DNA from: Gemmatimonadota bacterium
GTDB taxonomy: Bacteria > Gemmatimonadota > Gemmatimonadetes > Longimicrobiales > Gaopeijiaceae
DNA: 64,000 nt
Direction: 5' to 3'
Assembly (NCBI GenBank): GCA_026706635.1
Contig: JAPOYJ010000071.1
Location: forward strand, 1-64,000
Positions 26,905 to 33,930 of the stretch are shown here, in pieces; position 1 is the first letter of the stretch, and the number at the start of each line of letters is the position of its first letter. Below the pieces are notes generated by a model that made no database searches, was not told where the DNA came from, and saw only the letters and a program-made list of their open reading frames with translations. Made by a program: the position numbers and the translations under genes.

Positions 26905-27488
26905 GGACCGCTGGCGCGTCGCTGGCCGCGGCCTTCGTCAGGGTGGTCGACCGCGCCAACGCCCGCCTGGGACGGGTGGTCTCGTGGCTCGTCTTCGCGA
27001 TGGTGCTCATAGGCGCCTACAACGCCGCCGCCCGCTACCTGGGTCGCTTCATCGGCGTGAACCTGAGCTCGAACCTATACCTCGAGCTCCAGTGGTACCT
27101 CTTCTCGCTGGTCTTCCTGCTGGGCGGCGCCTACGCGCTCAGGGAGGACGCCCACGTGCGCGTCGATGTCCTCTACGGCCGCCTGGGGCGGCAAGCCAGA
27201 GCGACGATTGACTGCATTGGAGTGCTGCTCCTGCTTGCACCATTCTGCATCTTCATCCTCTGGGTCTCGTGGCCCTCGGTCAGAAACTCGTGGGTGGTGC
27301 GCGAGGGATCGCCCGATCCCGGGGGACTGCCCCGCTACCCCCTCAAGGCCGTCATCCTCGTGGCCTTCGCCCTGCTGCTCGTCCAGGCGTGCTCGGAGCT
27401 TCTGAAGCAGCTGCGGATGCGGGGAAGGGGAAGCCCGAACACCGGCGGGCAGGAGAGGGCAGCGGACCGTGCCGAGGCGGGGCTGTGA
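26901..27488 (+). CDS. dctQ: TRAP transporter small permease (DctQ)
   Basis: A 195-residue membrane subunit of a tripartite ATP-independent periplasmic transporter. Four hydrophobic segments are visible (LVFAMVLIGAYNAAARYLG, LQWYLFSLVFLLGGAYAL, IDCIGVLLLLAPFCIFILW, YPLKAVILVAFALLLVQ). The DctQ hallmark ELQWYLFSLVFLLGGAYALR plus EDAHVRVD is present. The TTG start at 26901 overlaps the gpmI stop. It works with DctM (next gene) and a periplasmic DctP; the only DctP in the window is on the other strand at 29865. Confidence 0.92.
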   Translation: MRTAGASLAAAFVRVVDRANARLGRVVSWLVFAMVLIGAYNAAARYLGRFIGVNLSSNLYLELQWYLFSLVFLLGGAYALREDAHVRVDVLYGRLGRQARATIDCIGVLLLLAPFCIFILWVSWPSVRNSWVVREGSPDPGGLPRYPLKAVILVAFALLLVQACSELLKQLRMRGRGSPNTGGQERAADRAEAGL

Positions 27489-27501
27489 CCGAGGCCCGTT
27501 G

Positions 27502-28824
27502 ATGGAGGCCAACCTGCTGGCACCGCTGATGTTCGTAGTGGTCTTCGTGATCATCTTCAGCGGATTCCCGGTCGCCTTTGCGCTGGGGGGCGCCTCGCTC
27601 CTCTTCGCCTTCATCGGCATCGAGATGGGACTCTTCGACTGGAATCTCCTCTACGCGATGCCCGAGCGGATCTTCGGCGTGATGTCGAACTACGTCCTGC
27701 TCGCGGTCCCCTTCTTCATCTTCATGGGCCTTGTGCTCGAGAAGGCGAAGCTGGCCGAGGATCTGCTGACGACCATTGGGGCGCTCTTCGGGCGGCACCG
27801 GGGAGGACTGGCGTTGGGGGTCGTCATCGTGGGCGCGATGCTGGCCGCGGCGACGGGTGTGGTGGGCGCCTCGGTGGTGGCGATGGGGAGCATCTCGCTC
27901 CCGGTGATGCTCCGCTACCGCTACTCGGCGCGGCTCTCGTCGGGGGTGATCCTCGCCTCGGGCACGCTGGGGCAGATCATTCCGCCGAGCATCGTGCTCG
28001 TCGTCCTAGCCGACCAGCTCGGCATCTCGGTGGGCGATCTCTTCATCGGGGGGCTCGTGCCGGGCCTCATGCTGGCGGCGATGTACGGGCTCTACGTCGT
28101 CGGCGTGGCGGTGATCAGGCCCGAGGCCGCACCTGCCCTACCGCGAGAGATGACCGATCTCGACTGGCGCGAGCTGCTCCGGCGGGTGGTGGTCGTGATG
28201 CTTCCCCCTCTCCTTCTTATCCTGATCGTGCTGGGCTCGATCTTCGCCGGGGTCGCGACCCCGACCGAGGCGGGCGCGATCGGGTCGGTCGGCGCCATCC
28301 TGCTCGCGGCCGCCCGGGGACGGATGTCGATTGCGGTCCTGCGCGAGGCGTGCGTCGGCGCCACCAAGCTGACCACGATGGTGATGTTTCTCCTGATCGG
28401 CTCGACCGCATTCGCCCTCGTCTTCCGCGGCCTCTACGGCGACATCTGGGTGGAGGATCTCCTGACGACCCTCCCAGGCGGGGTAGTCGGACTCCTACTG
28501 GTCGCCAACCTGACTATCTTCGTGCTCGGCTTCTTCCTGGACTTCTTCGAGATCGCCTTCATCATCATCCCGCTCCTGGGGCCTGCAGCGGCGCTCCTCG
28601 GGATCGACCTGGTGTGGTTCGGCGTGATGGTCGGAATGAACCTCCAGACCTCGTTCCTGACGCCACCCTTCGGCTTCGCTCTCTTCTACCTGCGCGGCGT
28701 GGCTCCCGCGGAGGTGAAGACGACCGATCTCTACCGCGCGGTGGTTCCCTTCATCGCGATCCAGCTGATCGGGCTGATGGCGATCGTCCAGTGGCCGTGG
28801 CTGGTGACCGGGCTGGTGCGCTAG
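27502..28824 (+). CDS. dctM: TRAP transporter large permease (DctM)
   Basis: A 440-residue polytopic permease, the ion-coupled channel subunit of the TRAP system. It begins with MFVVVFVIIFSGFPVAFALG, followed by NYVLLAVPFFIFMGLVLEKA, GASVVAMGSISLPVMLRYRY, SGTLGQIIPPSIVLVVLAD-like sequence, GVATPTEAGAIGSVGAILLA and a C-terminal FLTPPFGFALFYLRG, all classic for DctM. I chose the ATG at 27502 since upstream codons in frame overlap dctQ and have no membrane features. It is the last gene of the operon. The end is followed by a partial repeat copy. Confidence 0.94.
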   Translation: MEANLLAPLMFVVVFVIIFSGFPVAFALGGASLLFAFIGIEMGLFDWNLLYAMPERIFGVMSNYVLLAVPFFIFMGLVLEKAKLAEDLLTTIGALFGRHRGGLALGVVIVGAMLAAATGVVGASVVAMGSISLPVMLRYRYSARLSSGVILASGTLGQIIPPSIVLVVLADQLGISVGDLFIGGLVPGLMLAAMYGLYVVGVAVIRPEAAPALPREMTDLDWRELLRRVVVVMLPPLLLILIVLGSIFAGVATPTEAGAIGSVGAILLAAARGRMSIAVLREACVGATKLTTMVMFLLIGSTAFALVFRGLYGDIWVEDLLTTLPGGVVGLLLVANLTIFVLGFFLDFFEIAFIIIPLLGPAAALLGIDLVWFGVMVGMNLQTSFLTPPFGFALFYLRGVAPAEVKTTDLYRAVVPFIAIQLIGLMAIVQWPWLVTGLVR

Positions 28825-28840
28825 GGGAGCCGGAGCAGGC

Positions 28841-28900
28841 GAGCGAAGCGGTCCAGTCGGGGTGCAGCGCCACTCCTGCCGTGGGAGGCTTGTCCGCTAG
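28841..28900 (-). repeat. Partial copy of CTAGCAG-family repeat (copy F)
   Basis: Reverse-orientation fragment: GAGCGAAGCGGTCCAG, TGCAGCGCC, GCCGTGGGAGGCTTGTCC, GCTAG. The terminal CTAG provides the stop codon of the minus-strand gene ending at 28897. A very similar fragment is at 63871-63946. Confidence 0.65.
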
Positions 28901-29793
28901 TTTCCGGGTGCGTAGGTGAAGTTGAGCAGCGGCAAGCAGCACCACGAATCTCCTTCTGAAGCCGTAGCGACGATAGCGACCTCTGTGGCTATTCGATCAC
29001 CGATGACACGAATTCCTCCCGAAAAGATGAGGCCCGCGCGCTCAGGCAGTATGTAGTTCTCGGAAATTAGCTTGATCCGCCGGTCAGTCCGGATCTCCCC
29101 GCCGAACATGAATGCCGGATTGTTCTTCAAGTCGTCTCCATCATAGAAGTAGCCGATGCCAGCGGACACAGCCTCGTCCGTGCTGCCGAAAGTGCCTACG
29201 CCGTAGACGATCCCGACACGCTCGTCATCGAAGAACAAGGCGAGCGTCCCGAGCGAGATGCGCGCCCTCGGCCCATCGACGAGCAACACCTTGGGGGCGA
29301 CGTAAAAGGGCTCAGCATGTCCCAAGAGAACAGGTGCCCCCGCGCCGATCATGATGCGGTCGGTGAACCCGTATGCGCCGAAGGGGAAGACGAAGAGGTA
29401 GGTGCCAAGGTAGGACTCCCCCTGGCGCAGCGTTCGGCCCGTAGCGGTGAAGAACAGCCGGCTGCTGCTCGGGTCCTCGTTCCAGAACTCGCCATTCACG
29501 ACCTCCCCGGCAGCTTGCCTGAGGCCGACTATGTGCGATCGCTCGATCTCGAGGCGACCACCGGCTATGGTGGTCAGAACCACCTTCTCCTTATCGACGG
29601 CCACGAGTCTGGCAAAGGTCACGGTGCCGTCGGAGAGGCGGACCTCGTAGATGGTGTCGCTTGGATCCGGAATGTCCGGCCGTACCTGGGCGCGAGCCTC
29701 GGCCGGGACGAGCGGCGTGCCCACGAGCACACCGGAGGCCAGGATGAGAGCACGTAGGAAAGACGTGGACGATAGGTGGATCAGGCTCCTCAT
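28897..29793 (-). CDS. Putative exported beta-rich protein
   Basis: A 298-residue protein with a signal peptide (FLRALILASGVLVG ... AEARAQ) and mainly beta-strand sequence afterwards. Residues ~45-95 resemble a small SH3-like or PDZ-like beta unit (DTIYEVRLSDGTVTFARLVA, GGRLEIERSHIVGLR). The rest has alternating strands typical of a small outer-membrane barrel (LGTYLFVFPFGAYGFTDRIM, ISENYILPERAGLIFSGGI). I do not recognise a named family. The ATG at 29793 was chosen for its signal peptide. The C-terminal Asn codon and stop adjoin repeat copy F, so the native barrel end (usually an aromatic residue) may have been changed. Confidence 0.6.
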   Translation of the reverse strand: MRSLIHLSSTSFLRALILASGVLVGTPLVPAEARAQVRPDIPDPSDTIYEVRLSDGTVTFARLVAVDKEKVVLTTIAGGRLEIERSHIVGLRQAAGEVVNGEFWNEDPSSSRLFFTATGRTLRQGESYLGTYLFVFPFGAYGFTDRIMIGAGAPVLLGHAEPFYVAPKVLLVDGPRARISLGTLALFFDDERVGIVYGVGTFGSTDEAVSAGIGYFYDGDDLKNNPAFMFGGEIRTDRRIKLISENYILPERAGLIFSGGIRVIGDRIATEVAIVATASEGDSWCCLPLLNFTYAPGN

Positions 29794-29864
29794 GATGCTC
29801 CTCTCGGGATTGCCCGCTGGCAGTGTGTGGATCGGGTGGCCGAGCACCGGAAGCGATCTCCAGC

Positions 29865-31160
29865 TCAGGCGATGGAGGAGGGTTTCACCTCCCCGAAGGC
29901 GAAGCCCGCGAAGCGCAGCTCGGCCGCGCCGAACCACCGGTACGAAGCCTCCTTGAAGGATCGCCAGTGGTCGTACACGGTCCTGTACGTGGCATCGGCG
30001 GCAGCGGTTTCCTGAAGGATCTCGACGGTCGTCTCCCGAGCGCGCGACATGATGTCGTTGGAGAATGGGCGCAGCTGGGTTCCTCCCGCCACCAGCCGAT
30101 CAAGGGCGGCCGGATTGCGGGCGTCGTAGGTGTAGAGCATCCTGCGCGCCGAGACCTGGGCGGCGACCTCGAAGACGGTCTGGTACTCCGACGGCAGCTT
30201 GTCCCACGCCACCCGGTTTACCTCGAAGGACACCGAGGCGGACGGTTCCCACCAACCCGGGTAGTAGTAGTACCGGGCCGCCTGGTGGAGCCCGAGTTTC
30301 TCGTCATCGTAGGGCCCGACCCACTCCGTGGCGTCGATCGCGCCTCGCTCAAGCGCCGGGTAGATGTCGCCCCCGGCGAGCACCTGCACGGTGACGCCCA
30401 TCCGATCCATGACGTCGCCCCCAAGGCCCGGGATGCGCATCTTGAGCCCCTTAAGGTCCGCGGGCGACTCCACCTCCCGCCGGAACCAGCCTCCCATCTG
30501 CGCACCGGTGTTGCCACCCGGGAAGGTGACGATCCCGAAGTCGGCGAAGAGCTCCCGGATCACCTCCACTCCGCCGCCCTCGTTCAGCCAGGCGTCCTGC
30601 TGGCGGGCGGTCATCCCGAAGGGCACCCCCGTGTCAAAGGCGAGCGCGGGGTTCTTGCCGGTGTAGTAGTAGCTGGTGCTCTGCCCCACCTGGACGGTGC
30701 CCTGCTGCACCGCGTCCATGACCTGGAGGCCGGGTACCAGCTCGCCTGCGGGGTAGGCGCGGATGCGAAAGCGCCCGCCCGTGAGCGCCGAGGTGACCTC
30801 GCCGATCCGCTCGGCCGAGCCGTAGATGGCGTCGAGGCCGCGCGGGAAGCTGGAGGCGAGCCGCCAAGTGACACGGGGCCGGGTGACGACGTTGGGGCCA
30901 CCCTCCGAAGCTCCGCTCTCTCTGTCGCCTCCGCCGCAGGCGCTGACCAAGCCTGCGCCCGTTACTGCGGCGGCGGCCCGGCCCAGGAAGCCCCGACGGG
31001 CCAGCGAGTCGTCGCCCACGGGCGGCGAAGCGACGGCCTTGGCTGCTGCGGCGGGCTCTGGAGTTTCCGGCGCCCGCGCGGAGTGGGGAGTGGCGGCGTC
31101 CGCCGTCGGCGCGTAGGCGCCGGTGGCCGCGAGAAGGGTGTCGGCTTTCTGCTGGCTCAT
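29865..31160 (-). CDS. dctP: TRAP transporter substrate-binding lipoprotein (DctP)
   Basis: A 431-residue solute receptor for a TRAP system. A Tat-like signal (LARRGFLGRAAAAVTGAG) ends in a lipobox (GLVSAC), so it is a lipid-anchored periplasmic receptor exported folded. Hallmarks are TWRLASSFPRGLDAIYGSAE, FRIRAYPAGELVPGLQVMDA, GKNPALAFDTGVPFGM, LKGLKMRIPGLGGDVMDRMG, the ligand-binding Arg in MRIPG and GAIDATEWVGPYDDEKLGLH. This resembles the branch that binds alpha-keto acids or similar carboxylates, though the ligand is not certain. The start overlaps the mscS stop by ATGA. About 70 Ala/Pro-rich residues precede the Tat motif, so a later start is possible. Confidence 0.9.
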   Translation of the reverse strand: MSQQKADTLLAATGAYAPTADAATPHSARAPETPEPAAAAKAVASPPVGDDSLARRGFLGRAAAAVTGAGLVSACGGGDRESGASEGGPNVVTRPRVTWRLASSFPRGLDAIYGSAERIGEVTSALTGGRFRIRAYPAGELVPGLQVMDAVQQGTVQVGQSTSYYYTGKNPALAFDTGVPFGMTARQQDAWLNEGGGVEVIRELFADFGIVTFPGGNTGAQMGGWFRREVESPADLKGLKMRIPGLGGDVMDRMGVTVQVLAGGDIYPALERGAIDATEWVGPYDDEKLGLHQAARYYYYPGWWEPSASVSFEVNRVAWDKLPSEYQTVFEVAAQVSARRMLYTYDARNPAALDRLVAGGTQLRPFSNDIMSRARETTVEILQETAAADATYRTVYDHWRSFKEASYRWFGAAELRFAGFAFGEVKPSSIA

Positions 31161-32347
31161 GAGGGCCCTCGGGGAGGAGGTCGATCGCGGGAGGGGGCTG
31201 GCCGTTCCGCCGCCCCGCCCTCCCTGATGTACAGCTCGCGCTTCGGGTAGGGAATTTCGACACCTGCCTTGGCGAAGGCGATCATCGCGTGCTCGGTTAT
31301 CTCGTCGGCGATTCGGCGGCGTTCCCGAGCCTGCTCGATCCAGACCCGCAGCTCGAGCTTGACCTCCGACGGACCGAATCCGCGCACGATGACGATCGGC
31401 GGAGGGTCGTTCTCGACGCCTTGGACCCGGAGGGCCTCCGCGACGAGGAGCCGCTTCGCGCACTCGATGTCGGACTCGTAGGCACAGGCGAATGGGATGC
31501 GCAGGCGGATCCCCGCTCCCGACATCGTGTAGTTGATGATGTCGCGCCGCATGATCTCGTTGTTGGGCACGACCACGACCAGGTTGTCGGGGTTCCGGAT
31601 CTTCGTCGCGCGCAGCCCGATCTCGATCACGTCGCCCCAGGTGCCCGTCTCGCGCGGCGCGCTCCAGAGCTCGATCCGGTCGCCGACCTGGAAGGGGCGA
31701 TCCATGATCAGCAGCACTCCGGCTATCAGATTCGAGAGGGTGTCCTTGGCCGCGAGCGAGAGCGCCAGGCCGACGACGCCCGCGCCGGCCAGGAAGGGCG
31801 CGATCTCGATGCCCAGGTAGGTCATCGCCAGCAGGACGCCGAGCGCGATGATCGTAAAGCGAATCGCACGGTTGATCATCGGCCACGCGGTCTCGTCGAG
31901 CATGGTGCGGTCGCGACGCGAGACGATCCGCTTCTCGAAGGCCCTGAGCAGGTTCCCGACGAAGCTGCTCAGCGGAATGAAGACCACGACGATCCAGACG
32001 CCCCACACCCAGTCGGCGGGCTGCCGGGCGTAGGGGACCCACTGCCCGTCGGCACCCTCGGCGCCGAGCACCGGCTGCCAGAAGCCGACGACTCTCCAGG
32101 TCGTCCAGGCCACAATCGTCATGCGAAGCACACGGCCGACCGCGTCGACCAGCTGGTCGTCGATATCCGTGCGGGTCCTGGCCGCTATACGGCGGCCTGC
32201 AATGCGCACCACCCAGCGGCAGACGAAGTAGGCGACGATCCCGAGCACGATCGCACCGACCGTAGGCGCCACCCTCAACTCGGAGTAGGCGAGCGCCGCA
32301 CGCCACCATGCTCCCAGGTCGCCCAGCTCGAGTCCCAAGAGGTTCAT
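31157..32347 (-). CDS. MscS-family mechanosensitive channel
   Basis: A 396-residue small-conductance mechanosensitive channel, which opens on membrane tension to release solutes. Five or so hydrophobic segments are seen; the pore helix region reads LGIEIAPFLAGAGVVGLALS with LAAKDTLSNLIAGVLLIMD, followed by the beta domain (FQVGDRIELWS, GDVIEIGLRATKIRNPDN, VVVPNNEIMRRDIINYT), all typical of MscS. The ATG at 32347 sits before the first hydrophobic segment. The stop overlaps dctP (ATGA), an unusual coupling of a tension valve with a solute receptor. It diverges from the helicase gene. Confidence 0.93.
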   Translation of the reverse strand: MNLLGLELGDLGAWWRAALAYSELRVAPTVGAIVLGIVAYFVCRWVVRIAGRRIAARTRTDIDDQLVDAVGRVLRMTIVAWTTWRVVGFWQPVLGAEGADGQWVPYARQPADWVWGVWIVVVFIPLSSFVGNLLRAFEKRIVSRRDRTMLDETAWPMINRAIRFTIIALGVLLAMTYLGIEIAPFLAGAGVVGLALSLAAKDTLSNLIAGVLLIMDRPFQVGDRIELWSAPRETGTWGDVIEIGLRATKIRNPDNLVVVVPNNEIMRRDIINYTMSGAGIRLRIPFACAYESDIECAKRLLVAEALRVQGVENDPPPIVIVRGFGPSEVKLELRVWIEQARERRRIADEITEHAMIAFAKAGVEIPYPKRELYIREGGAAERPAPSRDRPPPRGPS

Positions 32348-32411
32348 GCAGACAATCCTCCGCTTGCGCGGGCCGGGTGTCAACCGGCGTGGCTCGGACA
32401 TCCCCTTGACG

Positions 32412-33758
32412 ATGTGGATGCTGGTGACCACGGCACCGGGCGAATGGCTGTTACCTTTCTCCGTCGCCACGGGCGGCGGCAGTGTGTGCCCAGAGCCAGA
32501 CTTGGACGATACTACAGACTTTTCCGCCTTCGGCCTCTCGCCGACTCGACTCGATGCGGTAGCGGCGCTGGGGTGGACGCGCCCCACGCCCATTCAGGAG
32601 CGGGTCATACCCGTTGTCGCCAGCGGGCGCGACGTCGTGGGGATAGCGCGCACCGGCACCGGGAAGACGGGTGCCTTCATGATCCCGGCGCTCGAGCGCA
32701 CTCGCGAGGGCGGCGGCCTGCAGGTGCTGGTCCTCTGCCCCACACGCGAGCTCGCCCAGCAGGTGGCCGAAGACACCAGGGCCCTGGCGCGCGGGACCGC
32801 CGTGCGCGCGGCGACGGTCTACGGCGGGGTCGGCTACGAAGCGCAGCTCGAGGCGCTGGCTCGCGGAGACGAGGTGGTGGTCGCCACTCCGGGGCGCCTG
32901 ATCGACCTGCAGCAGCGGGGCAGCGCCAAGCTGAAGCAGGTGCGGATACTAGTCCTCGACGAAGCCGACCGCATGCTCGACATGGGCTTTCGGCCCCAGA
33001 TCGAGCAGGTCGCGCGGGGGCTAGGGCGCAAAAGGCAGACGCTGCTCTTCTCAGCAACGATGCCCAACGCCGTGCACGCTCTGGCGCTGGGCATGACGAA
33101 GGACCCGATGTGGATCGAGGCCTCGCCGCCGGGAACGATGGCGGAGGGCATCTCCGAGGTGGCGTACTCGGTGCGCCCGGAGCGCAAGCCCGACCTGCTG
33201 GTCCACCTCCTCGCCCAGCCCGGATGGGATCAGGTGCTCGTCTTCAGCCGCACCAAGGTCGGCGCGAACGCCCTCGAGGCGCGGCTCGCCAAGGCCGGGA
33301 TCTCCTGCGACGTCATTCACTCCGACCGCCAGATGAGCCACCGCACCCGCGCGATCGACCGCTTCAGCGGGGGCAAGGTGCGCGTGCTCGTGGCGACCGA
33401 CATCGCGCAGCGGGGTCTGGACATCGAGGGCATCTCGCATGTGGTCAACTACGATGTCCCGCTGGATCCGGGGGACTATGTGCACCGCATCGGGCGCACC
33501 GGCAGGGCTGGCGCCACCGGCGGCGCCGTCACCTTCGTGACCGCATCCGATCTGGGGGCGTTTCGCGCTCTCGAGCACCAGCTGGAGAGGCGGATCGAGA
33601 AGATCCACCACCCGGAGTTCGACTTCGCGGGCGGTGCCGTCGCCGGGACCGTGGGGCGGTCGCGATCCCGCTCCCGGTCGGCTAGCCGGATGGGTAGGCA
33701 CGCAGGAGTGCGCCTGGAACCGGAGGAGCTGGAGGAGCTGCTCAGCTTCGATAGCTAG
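32412..33758 (+). CDS. DEAD-box RNA helicase (RhlE-like)
   Basis: ATP-dependent RNA helicase with all core motifs: Q motif (FSAFGLSPTRLDAVAALGW ... PIQ), motif I ARTGTGKT, Ia PTRELAQQV, II VLDEADRMLDMGF, III LFSATMP, IV VLVFSRTKVGANAL, V VATDIAQRGLDIEGISHVVN and VI HRIGRTGRAG. The C-terminal tail is short and Arg/Ser-rich (GRSRSRSRSASRMGR), as in RhlE-type helicases active in ribosome assembly or RNA decay. The 5' end is uncertain: ATG at 32412, GTG at 32484 and an ATG at 32346 are all in frame; the Q motif begins about 30-35 codons after 32412. Confidence 0.92.
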   Translation: MWMLVTTAPGEWLLPFSVATGGGSVCPEPDLDDTTDFSAFGLSPTRLDAVAALGWTRPTPIQERVIPVVASGRDVVGIARTGTGKTGAFMIPALERTREGGGLQVLVLCPTRELAQQVAEDTRALARGTAVRAATVYGGVGYEAQLEALARGDEVVVATPGRLIDLQQRGSAKLKQVRILVLDEADRMLDMGFRPQIEQVARGLGRKRQTLLFSATMPNAVHALALGMTKDPMWIEASPPGTMAEGISEVAYSVRPERKPDLLVHLLAQPGWDQVLVFSRTKVGANALEARLAKAGISCDVIHSDRQMSHRTRAIDRFSGGKVRVLVATDIAQRGLDIEGISHVVNYDVPLDPGDYVHRIGRTGRAGATGGAVTFVTASDLGAFRALEHQLERRIEKIHHPEFDFAGGAVAGTVGRSRSRSRSASRMGRHAGVRLEPEELEELLSFDS

Positions 33759-33824
33759 CATCGCGCGGCGCTGGGGGGCGCGGCACCGGGGTGCCGCCGA
33801 AGGTGACAATTGACAGATAACCTG

Positions 33825-33902
33825 CATAATCTGTCACACACAGCCGCCAGCATGATCTGCCATACACAGCTGCTGGCATAATCTGTCCCGCACAGCCGGA
33901 AT
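33825..33902 (+). repeat. Three 26-base tandem repeats
   Basis: Three head-to-tail units start at 33825, 33851 and 33877, each beginning CAT(A/G)ATCTG and containing a CACAGC core. They lie between the convergent helicase and EF-G-like genes. There are no unique spacers, so this is a minisatellite-like array and not CRISPR. Confidence 0.75.
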
Positions 33903-33930
33903 CAGCTGGACGGCGAAGTCCGCAGGCCCG

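Noticed and set aside
31289-33685. Very long open frame (about 800 codons) on the plus strand across mscS and the helicase
   Set aside because: It is antisense to mscS and out of frame with the helicase, rich in Arg/Ala/Gly, and has no family motifs. It is a GC-driven shadow.
33825-33902. Possible CRISPR array
   Set aside because: Units are contiguous and imperfect with no unique spacers, and no cas gene is in the window.
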